Position numbers and translations under genes: made by a program. From positions 434,001 through 498,000 of the forward strand of contig LLKO01000003.1 of assembly GCA_001513895.1 (NCBI GenBank): DNA of 64,000 nt, in the 5' to 3' direction. Source of the stretch: Graphilbum fragrans (lineage: Eukaryota > Ascomycota > Sordariomycetes > Ophiostomatales > Ophiostomataceae). Shown here piece after piece: positions 46,469-57,737 of this stretch. Below the pieces are notes generated by a model that saw only the letters and a list, made by a program, of their open reading frames with translations, had not been told where the DNA came from and made no database searches. Numbering within the stretch: the stretch's first letter is position 1; each line of letters begins with the position of its first letter.

Positions 46469-48786
46469 TTTGTTGCAGTAGCATGATATTGCTTGTTAAA
46501 CTATATCCGTACACGAACTTCGCGAATGAACTCCGTGGATCAAGTCCGTGAGTGATTAGTGATATTGCACCAGAACTCGTAAGTCGTGCCGCAGTGCTAT
46601 GGGACGCCTCTAGGCCACTTCTCTGATACTACCAGTTTTTCAACTACGGAGTAGTCGAACCCCCCCCCCCCCACAATCCCTGCTCCCTATGTACAATATA
46701 GCGTATACATAGCAAATTGCATATGTAGTGTACGACTGACTGTTTCCAGTACACAAAACTCTATATGCGCAGTGACGTCGTGTTCCCATTGGAGCTCTTA
46801 CGAGTAATTGTACCCATATGGCCTCCATCCTCGTCGAGAATTCCCTTATACGACAACTACAGACGCATTAGCAAAAGACCGTGAAGCTTCGGTTTTTAGA
46901 CTTGACATGCTAGTGCAAAAGGTATCACAGTGAGGATGGATCCCAGAGGGCCTCGTCTCGACAGACAATTGCTCCGTGCCCGTTTTACAAAGCGTCCGCA
47001 TACAATACTGGCCACCGGGATATGATTGTATTCTTGTTTCTATCTACGACCATGCTGACGAACACACTTACCAACCAGGCGGATGCAGCCAGCCATGCCG
47101 ACGGCCTCTCTTGCGTGAGACGGCAAGCCACCCCATCCCTTACCCTGAGCCATGTCTGTTTCCCTCTGCCTTCCCACTTCCAGCACGACGACTACACCCC
47201 CCGTCTATATGCCAAATCAATGAGGCTAGGCAAGGATTGGGCGCAAGTAGCAAGTGCGTGTGTTTTGTAAGCTATGATGTATAGACTTGTCATGGTATCT
47301 ACATAGCTTGTGCTGTTATGCTGCCACACCTTGTTTGAGCCAATAAGGCCAGCCCGGTCAGCTCACCGGTGGGGTTTCCGACGGTCTGTCATCTGTATAA
47401 GGTTCGCACTTGGGGGAGGAGGAAGTGTGATGAAGAGACAGAGGCAGAAAGAGTGGGTAGGATGGGTGAATGCGCCGTCCTTTTTGGTTCCCTCCCTGCA
47501 ATTATTCGACACAGGCGGTGTCTCGCTCTACATAAGCATGTACGACTACATACATTTTACAGTTACTGCACGGTATAGCGCACGCATCGAGCACCGCTAC
47601 GCGTACTTGCTACTCCAAATAGGCCTACACATTATCACTTGATGCATGGGCTGGGCTGGCGGCTGACGCCATTTGTGGGAGCTTTGGGTTACGCTGTTTG
47701 TATCCCAAGGGTGTGGAAATGGGGGTAAGCCGCTTATTTGGAATTTGGATGTGCAGATGGCAAGCAAATCGCCCCTTTCCTTTTCGAGAGTGCACCTCTC
47801 TTACGCGAGACTATGCGACGGGCACTTACAAAGTTCAAGGACGGAGTAGTTACTATGTACATAGAACCCATGTTCGCGTGCACATATATCTCCCAGATTG
47901 TATAGTACTATGAGTATCTTCAAGCAGCCGGTGTACTCTCAGAAAGATATCTCGCGAAAGGAGTTATTTGTATGGAAGCAATTTGCAAAAAACACCCTGT
48001 AAATGAAACCCGGAAAAAGCAAAAAAGACAAAGAAGAGGGTCATTTGCTAGCGGCGCTGGTTGGATGGAACGTTCAAGTTTGGCCCCCAAACTCGCCAAA
48101 GGACAAGAGACCCAGAAATGCACTTACTGAGAGAGGCAAATATTGTCGCACCAAGTCTACGTACATGGCAACTGATTCCACCTCCCAAATCCCGATGCTT
48201 TATTGAGAAAAATAGCCAAAACGGGAAACCATTGGAGGATACTCGTAGTGTTGAAAGAGGGGAGGGGGAGGGAGTGGGTTCCTACCGGAATACGAGAGTG
48301 AAATGAATTGGCGATTCCCGCAACACTTTTTTCTCTTGGCCCTGTTCCTGTCATTTCGCCGCCTTTCGAGCCCATGATCCATTTCCACTTTCCTGTTTGG
48401 TGCCTCTCCTTTTGAAGTCCTATCGGCGCTCTTGCGCATACGGAGAGCACCGCTTGGAAGAACGAGGGCCGGTGCGGAAGGGCGGGAGGTTCAGGGGAGG
48501 AGTATTGGTACGAGTAGGCCTGCGCCTCGTTTTTCTCTGCTCTGTGCTCGGTAGATACGAGGTGACAGTGGCGGTTGTGCTTCTGTTTCTTGACATTTTT
48601 GCCATTCGCCTTTTTTGCCCCAGCTTCTTGTGACGTTGTTGGGGAAGTGACTGGTGGTGATTGGATGTTTGGCCGCCGTCATGTATGGAATCACGAAACA
48701 ACATAGAGTTCTGATTGCCACGTCTTCCAATGCCGGCTCTACGCCATATGGCGTATCGCCTGTCCCAGGAAAACTAGCTGCCAGAC

Positions 48787-48814
48787 GCTCGTAGCTCATA
48801 GCTCGTAGCTCGCA
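48787..48814. repeat. Four copies of the heptamer GCTCGTA with minor variation
   Basis: The units are GCTCGTA, GCTCATA, GCTCGTA and GCTCGCA. They share CTCGTA with the dispersed motif of this region. Confidence 0.85.
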
Positions 48815-49205
48815 CTCTGTAGTCGCAGCAGAGATCAAACAATCCTCCGTAGCACCCAACAACTGAAAAGCCGTGGAGCAGGCATTTCAGCAGCAACAAG
48901 CGCAAGTACGGCCAACGACTAGGCGGGTAAGCTGTCAGTGATCACAAAACAACGGCTAAGAACCGGCTGCCCGCTTTGTTTTAGCACTAATGATGGCACT
49001 AACAGACAGTTAGACGGTGGGTAGGTTGGCTGTTTAGTGGACTGGAATGATTTTAGTGACTTCTGGGAGGCTTCCAGGAGGCGACAGTGCTAGGCCACAT
49101 GTTTTACAGCACGCCCTTACGCCCTTGTGTGGACAACCACTCCGCCAGCCGCAGCCATATCGTCGTGTTCGTGTCAAGCTTTCACAAACTCGTACAAGTG
49201 CACCT

Positions 49206-49484
49206 TTACTTTCTTTTTAGCATTACTCTAAAGTAGAAACGTGCTTCTTGTTTGATCATCAAAATTGCCCTTTACCGCAGCTGCAAGATGAGCTAGATTT
49301 GGCGCTATTCGTACATCCACTTGGGGTTCTCTTGGAGTCGTCTCTGCATCTCACGAGCCTTCTACTTGATCTTTTTCAGGACATATCGCAGCTACTGGTG
49401 CAATTGTTTCTCAGTGCATTGTATCTGGACATTGATTTTATTTTCATCTTTTGCCATCGCCTCGAGTATTTGTTGACGCCAATT
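49206..49484 (-). pseudogene. Relic of a charged, probably coiled-coil coding sequence with six stop codons
   Basis: One minus-strand frame keeps a strongly protein-like sequence over about 93 codons: NWRQQILEAMAKDENKINVQ, then a Lys/Gln/Glu/Arg-rich helix, REMQRRLQENPKWMYE, and MIKQEARFYFRVMLKRK. It is interrupted by TAG at 49392-49394, 49362-49364, 49305-49307 and 49293-49295, and by TAA at 49272-49274 and 49206-49208. Every stop could derive from CAG or CAA by a single C-to-T change in a CpA context, the classic repeat-induced point mutation pattern. The antisense strand is open for 98 codons, a typical shadow of a charged helix. The parent family is not recognised; a transposable element is possible. 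Confidence 0.45.
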
Positions 49485-52400
49485 GCACTATACTACGGAT
49501 GTGCTCGTAAGCATGCAACTATGGGCGAAATTGTGTACGAGTAGTTCGCAGAAAGTTGAAATCTCTTGATAGTTCTTGATGATGCTCCATAATTAGCTGT
49601 CTCCAATCACCAATGTCGTAGGTCGTAATAGCTAGGTGGACAAAAGATACACGTAGAGTTACCGCCCCCCATGCCCCCTGCCCTGTAGTTTCGCTGAAGA
49701 CCCCTGAAACGAAGATAGAATGCCAAAGAGTCGGGGTTTGAACCGTGTCGGGAGTATCCTTCCACAGGCATTTGCTCGTAAAGGTGGCTTCCCAGACCGC
49801 TATCTGACGATTATTTACAGGGCGTATAAGTTGGTTGTATTATAGCGGCGATGACAGAGAGCCACCCACTCCCCCTTCCCCACCAAAACTAAAAACGCCG
49901 TTGGGGAATAGGGAACGATTTGGAATTGGTCAAAGGCAGTGCACCGGTCCGTTTTGTGATCGGCAGTGACCGTTCGTTCCATATGTGGGTTCTAAACGGC
50001 GTTGGTGTTGCCCATAACGGCCAACAAATATTAGAGGGCTAATTTCTAAATTAGGCTGCATGCGACGACGGTGGGAAACTGGCCAATTAGCAGTGGGGCT
50101 GGGCCTGTCGATTTTCCTCAGCCCCAGACGGAGCAATACAGGGTCCCATCCCCATGACCTCATTCCAAGCGCGTCCGCGTTTGTAGTTGTAGTCGTGGTT
50201 GTGAACACTGATGCTCCTCTCGTCTCATATGCATGCCGGCTCGCTTGTTGCACAGTCATGTGCTGCTCTTCACACATTTTCGAGTCACAGCAAATCCGGG
50301 TGTTATTCCTCAGTTGAGCATCCCGGGCCGCAGGGAAAACAGCAACTTCTTCAGCCCTATGTCTCAGCCCACAGTTTGTCCCCACTCGATGTTTCTTGTT
50401 TTGATGTGTTTCCTTTTACGAACGCACAAGTATGCGTATACAGTATGGAGCACGAGTCGTTGTTCCGTGGAAGCAATACAATCCAAGTCCTGAAGCAGGG
50501 TGGAGGGGGGGTGGTTCGAAAATACGAGAGGACTTGACTCAATTCAAGGCGGCGACCAAGACAAAATGAGCTACATGCAGCGACAATGCCACATACTAAG
50601 TGAGTAATAACCGGGTGTCACAGATGTGGCCAAAGGACTCGATGAGCAATGAACACGTCGAGAGCGGGACAATGCCGCTAAGGCACAGCAAATGCCAGTG
50701 CTAGACCTTGGAAACGCCAGCATCTCTCGTAGGGCTGGATTTTTAGTGGTGGCCGCCCTACGGGTACTGCATTGACTGTTTCGGCCTTGGCGCTGGATGC
50801 GTTGGCATGTTGCCCGGTTGCATTTTGGGCATACAACAGACACCAGCACACACACCCTCTTCTTCCCTCTCGTTTTCAAGGGACGAAGGGGGGCCAAAAA
50901 GCAGGGCCCTTCTGGCCTTGCCGTCCTTACCAATGGGGTTGGTCAGCATGATGTAGAATGTATGCAGCATGCAGGTCGCTTGCTCAGAAGGATTACAGCC
51001 GAAGTGAGGACTTTCACCGCCATGCATCGAACCACCCCGAGGCTACTCCCTCCCGCTGCTGTCATAGGGAGGCAAATGAACGGCAATGCGCGAAGCCAAA
51101 TTAGAAGAGTAAATGACAAGAAGCAAAATAAAAATAAATAAATAAAACGGTCGCGTATGGTCGGCGAAGACAACATTACAATACAACACAAGAGATCTGC
51201 CCAGTACCAAATGCTCCGTAACTCCTTGTTCCGCCGTTTGGGCCTGACTCCTGCCTAATCGCGCGTATTAGCATCCTATGCCCAGACAAGCCGTCTCGTC
51301 TTCCTTGCCGGCCGCACCTCGCTCTCTCTCGTCTGGCGGTGGGACTAACAATTTCTAAAGTGGCGGTCCAGACCCCCCTGGGAAAATCCAACAGCAGGAG
51401 GGTGTGCAGTGGTGTTGCAGTGCAGGCTGCCGGTTTGCAGTCCTGTTTGCGCTCGGTAGATACGAGCAAGTGCAAAAGCAGTACAAGACGGTCCGTAAGG
51501 GCATCGGGCATCCACTCTTCGTATGCATGTAGTCAAGCCATAGTCTGCCTTTCTGGAAGCCTTCCTGCACCGCTCCATGCACCTATGTAGTCCGGTATCC
51601 GTACGTCGTCCATACAGAAGACGAGACATTGTCTCATGTGAAGGTCTCACGAGGGGAGTGACTATTGTAGCTCTATGCCCCCACAGTCTTTTTCCAGTTT
51701 CTATGACTCGATCACTTCTCGTGCATATGTACTTACGGTGTAGTCACACACACATACCATAGGCAGGCAATACGAGTATGCAGGGAGGCCAAGGCGGTGG
51801 TGGCTCGTACTGACGGAGTACTGATCACTGGGCATAGCCACTGGAGAGGGGCCTCTTTTGGAGGCCCTGTATTTTGGATTATAGGCGGTGTGCTCCCCCT
51901 AACTGCGTCCGAATTATGAGCACAGCGCCCTTATCCACTGTTCTTGCCCACTAAACGCGTCCGTTGCTGCTCGTAGTGTACTCGTACATGCACGCTATGT
52001 CGACGCTACTGCAGGTGTATGCACCCCCGCCTCACCATTCGGACACGCCGCGACGGCGGCTGGGCTATGCTGGATTGTGATTGGCCAAAAAGAGAGCAAG
52101 CCGGGAGAGAAACGTTGCGTGATAGCCAATCTACTTTCCGACACTTGCTTTGGTGCCGTAGGGCTGAAGGAGGGGAGGAGCCCGAAAAGCAATCAATAAA
52201 AACCCATAAAAACAGAAAATGGGGGGAAGAAAGAGAGAGAGACGAAGGCGTAGCAGCTACTGCACGACAACACAACCGAGCCACCACGCGAAAGCCACAA
52301 TGAGGCTTGACCAATAGACACGACAAAGGACGTCACTGTTATCAGAGAGACGGCCAGCGGTGTGTCCATTCGAGCGGGACAGACTGCACAGGATGCGCCA

Positions 52401-55400
52401 AACGAATGCAGTATTCGTGGACTCCGAAGCATGGATGCCGTTGTGGCCGTGTGCGGACTGCGATAACAGGAGCCAGAGAATCCCGCCTCGATTTGTCTAC
52501 TCGCCAGTTTACGACGTACGTGCTAGCCATAGTGTGTCTGTAGAACGCATCGTGAAGTGATGAGTAGACAAAGGGGAGGGGCGGGCAGACAGTAGCGGAG
52601 AAAATAAAGATACATTCGGCACTGAGTCGGCGTAACAGGAGGCCACCAAGGCTGACGATCTATCGGAGAAGCGATGAAGGAGGGAAAGAGGAAGAAGAAG
52701 AAGGCAGGAGGGTGTGTGTCAAAGCAACAGAGAACATGCATACGAGTAGTCGCTCCGTATCTATGTGTGTAATACATACATACAACTCGTACAGCATTTC
52801 CATTCTCGATAGAGCTAGCCTGCCCACGGGCTTCTAGGAATAAGTGTAAATTGACTGGGGGGGAGGGTTGCTGGCGCCTGGGGTCACGAAATGGTAGGGA
52901 ACACGGGGCACATGTTGTCAGGTGAGCAAAGCCAAGAGTCCCAAGGGACTGTTTCTAACAGCCTGCGGGAGACGGATAGCCAAGATACCCATCTTACGAG
53001 CAGCACATTATCCGCAATACAGTGTTGTATGAGTTGGCTTAGTCGTAACCATGTAGTGTACGGAGTATTCTGCCGCTTCCATCCTGGCTCCCTGCCATAT
53101 GATACCGTTACATGCGTGTGCATGCTGGTGAACGGCTGGCTGTCTTGGTAATCACTAATCAGGCGATCCCAAAAAGGCCCTCGTAAAGAAAACAAACAGC
53201 TTCTCGTACGAAAAACGCCGGCCTTGTTGTCTGTGGCCGGGGAGTCATTGTCGGATCGGCAAACCACCCTGTCGGCGCTTCTCGCTTGTCGTGGTAGTCT
53301 ATGAATAGAGAGGGGCCAAAAGAGACGGAGGAAAGCTCGCCACAAGACTAACGTAAATACGCATATCTAGCCTGTGCGGCATCCTCGTTTTTCCATCGGT
53401 ATCTCCTCCGACCAAACGGACTTAGCAGGTCTCGACCGACGCGTTGGGGAAAAGTCAGGGGCCAGGAAATTAGAGAACCAGGGGTCGGAGGTTGCTGGCA
53501 TGCGGTTCAGGCGGGCTTTCTGCGTAAAACAACAGAAAGCAACAAAAAAGGAGGCCGTATGTGCGCATACCGGTAGGCGTACTCACAGCTTGCTGGCGAC
53601 AGCATGTTGGCGTCAGCTTAGCTCTGCTCCGAGTGCATACGAGTATACGAGTACAGAGTGTGAGTAGTTGATCGGCCGAGTTTTGCTCTTGGGTATTCTG
53701 CGACGGCGCACGCTCACGAGGAGTACTCGTAATCACGAATGGCCACGATGTGCCGTCACACCGACAAAACAGCTTGGGTGTCTTTCCTCCGCCGCCTAAC
53801 GGACTTTTCGGTTCTGCCGAAACTCAGGTCGCGGCGATCTACGACTAATACACTGCAGGAGCCTGGTAATACAACACTTCCCCAGACAAAGCTAACTAAA
53901 CCAGACGAAAGGAGCCAGCGACAGAAAAGGAAAGAGGAAAAAGAAGGTGTACAAACTACTACAGTGTAGTGGACTCCATAACAGCAGACAGGGTGATGAC
54001 AAGAACGGCAACAGGCTCGGGGGATAGTCTCAAACACGCGCGGCCGCCCGATAGCATAAGGAGAACGGAAAGGAGAACGGACGGAGAACATACCTGTCTT
54101 GCTCATACTCTGCGAGACTGGGCAGGCATTAGCCCTCTCACTGTCGTTTTCGCCAACAGGCCCGTCGTCGCGGCTACAACAAGCCTTCCAAGACGTCTAT
54201 ACCGGACGCCCCTATGCACTAGAAGCTTGGACACTGCACTATAACGTTCTTTTCTTCCTTTCGCTACGCAGGCGGCCTGATTGGCGTAGGACAGACAAAA
54301 CCTCGTTTACGAGCTCTCGGGATGTGTTGCTGACTGTTGCAAGAAGCAAGCGGTGTGGGCAGGTCGTATGGTAGAAGGAGCCACGCGTACGGAGTCGTTG
54401 TATGTAGCCACTACGGCTGCACATTGAGTTTGCGAACAAAACACGGCACAGCCACAAAGCCCCCTCACGCCGCCCCTCTCTCGCCGTCTCATTGACCACT
54501 TGGCTGCTCGCACCGTCAGACGACCCTTGTCGAAGTTGGGCACGGCAGACACAGCGAGTCGCATACGCACGGCTACGGAGTACGACTGCTCGTAGCGTGC
54601 ACATACGGAGTACGTGTGCTCATCGCCTCGATGTGGAATCAGGTCGCCGATTCTGCAAGGAAAAGAGTTCGGCGATCGGCCGCCCAGTCGTTCTGCCTCA
54701 TTTGGTTTTTTCACATTATGGTCGCCGACAACCAGGAACCACATGCCGCCTAGTGCTAAACACAAGGCCACGATACGAGTTCTCTGTACGGAGAACACTC
54801 TGCATTTACGAGCAAGACCCCCTTGGTGCTCCCTGCGCCAATATGGAGATCCCCGTGAGCAGCCACCGTCTTACGGAGGCCCGACTACGAGTGCAAGAAA
54901 GCATGGACGTGTCCAGCCACGGTACATCGCTGCGGATATCGAAGGTGTCCGGGCCCTGGCCGACAGGTTTTGTGCCCACGCACACAGCACCCACACAACA
55001 CGCACACTCTCGCACAGCGCGAGCATCAGTGCCCCAGCCCCATCATTTTGGTGAGCGGAACGTGCTGTACCCGTATTACACTCTGGGGGGGAGCGCAACC
55101 ACACTGCACTGTAGCCGGTAATGCTGTGGAACAGCGCACAATCGCCCCTGTAGTCGCGCGAATAAGCAGTAAAACCCAGCACTGCCGCACTGCACTATAC
55201 CCGTGCACTGTCACTTTGTACTCGTACAAACAGGCCCTAACCAGCCCCTCCCACTCTAGGGAACGGTGAACGAAAGAGGGCGTGGCCACCAGGCTGCCGC
55301 GCCACAATGTGGCCTCAGAAGTGGCTCAATTTACCCACGGTATTGTCCGTAGTTCTCACTGCCCAGCATGACGCCAAAAGGCGGTCGGAAGCTTCTGTTG

Positions 55401-55954
55401 CCGCCAATTTGGGCCTCCAACGACCAGTGAGCTTCCGGGAGGCTGGAGTGATATCGCGTGCGGAACTTCCGAAGGCGTCTCCGTCTCATAGCAAGCGAGC
55501 GCTTCGCTGCCGAGGCCCGAGAGAAGGAAATCACGAGGAAAGGAAGGGAAAAAAAGACACGAGGAAGAAAGAAACATGTTGGAAGGGGATTGTGTGCTGC
55601 AGCTGTGCCAGCTGTGTGACTACTGCAAGCTGCAGCGCACTTTTTGACCCAGGCCGACCTGGTAGGGCTGGAACGGTCACAGAACCGTGAGAACCGGCAG
55701 AGACTCTCTGTACAAGGAAGGGGGCCCACTTCTTCTGTAGCTGGGGAAACCGCACTTTGCACGTGTTGGCCCCATTATTTACTTTTTTCCGTAATAGGCA
55801 TTGTCGCCAACACTGGCATTTCGTCACGATTCCTTGAGAGTGCATGCCGATTGCTAGAATTGAGCAGTTGGAATGCCCGCTTGACTATTCTTTTTGTTCT
55901 TCTTGTCTCCGCCATAACCCCAGGTTTCGGATTCAGCACCAAATCTTCATCGGA

Positions 55955-57272
55955 ATGCGCGAACGCCGGCGGCCGGACGAGCGGTCGTTGACACCAGGTC
56001 TTCTCACCCCCAAAGACAGAGCACCGCAGATACTTTCCCAGATACGGGGAGATATAAGACAACATAATCGAACATCGCACACGAAATGGCAAGCAGCCAT
56101 TTCCTCCATACTGCTTCTATCACTGCCCGCGTCAGTGAGTGCAGCGGCAGCTTCTGCAGCCGTCAATGCACGCAACCGCGAAACAGCGACATTTCAACCA
56201 GTGGAAACGGCCCCGACATTCGCCATACCCCCGTTGTATGGTTCTCTCGCTGAAGAGGGGGAAAGCACAGGTGACGGCCTAAATGACCTCTATGACCTCC
56301 GCCGCCGGAAGAGCTCGTCGGCCTCATGCATCGTCAACTATTACAGTTGCGAAGACCAGGGATCAGCTTTCGATGGCATCTGCTGTCGCTTTGGCCAAAC
56401 CTGTGCTCTTGATGCCAGCAAGCAGCCTGCTTGCTGTCCTGTTGGGTAAGTGGCTAGCTTCACGTCGTGGTTTTGTACCCGCTTCTGTCTGTCCGTTGTC
56501 GACGTCCACTGCATCTCTGCTAACTCTTATGCCTTCTCCCAACAGAGCCGTCTGCACGGGAGTTGTATCCTCACTCACCAGCACAGCGACAGCGACCGTA
56601 TCCTACGTCCCCAACTACTACTACTCCTCCTTTCCTTATATCGTCCCGATCTCTACGGCCTTGGCCAACGCGGCGGCCTGCGACGGTGCCCTGGGCCAGT
56701 GCAGCCAGCAATATGACCTTTGTACCTCCGTCCTGGAGGGCGGCGGCAGCGGCGGGACCCTGACTACAGGCACGACCACAGGTCCCACGGAAGCCACCAC
56801 GACGGCCACTGAAACCGAAGCCTCGGAGACTGTCACTGGCACCGTCACTATCTCGGGCACCGCGTTTCGCGTCACTATTGTTGTCCCCGGGCAGACAACC
56901 ATTGTGCGCCGATTTGAGACTGTGCCAGCGTCGACCACCGCCCCTCCAAATTCTCCGACTTCTCTACAGCCTACTCCAGCGCTCCTGCGTCGCGACACCA
57001 CGACCACTACCTATCCTGCAACATTTGCCTCTAGCATCTGCAGCGCTATTAGCAGCCAGGCATGTGGCGGCTTGCCAGCAAGTTCGGCCGCCTGTGCCAC
57101 CTTATACACAGGGACAGGGACGGCGACGGGGAGCTCTGCTTCAGGAACAGGCAGTGCGGGATTTCAGGCTGGTAGCGGTGCCAGCCAGACAGCGCCTGGA
57201 GCTGCGGCATCACGGGCACTGCTCGTGGCAGCTGGCACAGCAGTCATGCTACTGGTAGCTGCCACTGCGTAG
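55955..57272 (+). CDS. Secreted GPI-anchor-type cysteine-rich protein, 5' end uncertain
   Basis: A predicted wall or plasma-membrane protein of a fungal Cys-rich GPI-anchored type; function unknown. Exons are 55955-56445 and 56546-57272. The 100-nt intron (GTAAGT...CAG, phase 2) joins PACCPVG to AVCTGVV. A secretory signal core (AISSILLLSLPASVSAAAAS) lies at 56093-56150. The Cys module follows: SCIVNYYSCEDQGSAF, then DGICCRFGQTCALDASKQPA and CC. Next come a Tyr-rich VPNYYYSSFPYIVP stretch, four more Cys, long Thr/Ser/Ala-rich regions, and a C-terminal hydrophobic tail (RALLVAAGTAVMLLVAATA) typical of GPI attachment. The well-placed ATG at 56086 is one frame off the signal peptide. The nearest in-frame Met (55955) adds about 50 unlikely residues, so a 5' exon, a sequence error or a frameshift is suspected. 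Confidence 0.65.
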
Positions 57273-57737
57273 TGGCTAGTTTTCTGATGTTCCCTCAGAA
57301 TGGAGACGTCAAGACATTTAGTGTTAATGAGTTATGACCACTATGACCTCTGCGGCCATTGCATTCTGGAATAGCAGACTGCGCGCACGTTTTTGTATCT
57401 CGGGTTTCTCAAGCGTTAGTTAGATGGATCATCTGTAGTAAGGGCATAGTTTAGCATAAATAATACGGGCTTAGATATCATCTCGCACTCGATTAAATGT
57501 TTACAACAGAAACCGGTTCTTGAAATAGAAATTTTATTAGAGAAGTTGCTTGCTTCCGTAAACTAAACATCAACATGAACTGAAATGACATATGGATAAA
57601 ATAAGGAAAGCAGAACAGGACCCGTGGCTTAAATACAATAGGTCAGTATCAAATTATCATAACAGAATGAAAGCTCGTATACGCCCAAAGGTCCTAGCCA
57701 TTTCATATAACACATTGGACGCCGGCTACATTATGAT
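57273..57737. other. Convergent 3' intergenic region
   Basis: 465 AT-rich bases separate the stops of the GPI-type gene and the CorA-like gene. No gene is seen; the stretch probably holds both 3' UTRs. Confidence 0.7.

Larger units (their letters stand above)
33301..55954. other. 22.6-kb gene desert upstream of the bZIP gene
   Basis: No intact gene was recognised on either strand. All frames are below about 210 codons and random in composition. What can be seen: many TACGAGTA/TACTCGTA copies (for example 41570, 44323, 53638 and 53646), TACGGAGTA copies (46111, 54574, 54604), pyrimidine tracts (33045-33095, 43165-43230) and C or G runs (37985, 44385, 46660-46672). There are also short hairpins (36833-36849, 42070-42094, 51849-51867), a hexamer array (40529-40552), a heptamer array (48787-48814), one possible small ORF (46316-46468) and one stop-interrupted coding relic (49206-49484). 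Confidence 0.6.

Noticed and set aside
46660..46672. Run of 13 C residues
   Set aside because: A simple homopolymer; no telomere-like or regulatory pattern around it.
49248..49544. 98-codon Leu-rich plus-strand frame
   Set aside because: Explained as the antisense shadow of the charged minus-strand relic at 49206-49484.
49725..49770. GGGTTTGAACC-like word resembling a tRNA T-arm
   Set aside because: The flanking bases do not form a five-pair T stem and no acceptor stem or A box could be matched.
54492..55121. 209-codon plus-strand frame in the second desert
   Set aside because: Overlaps other open frames on the opposite strand, contains several copies of the dispersed motif, and is not protein-like.
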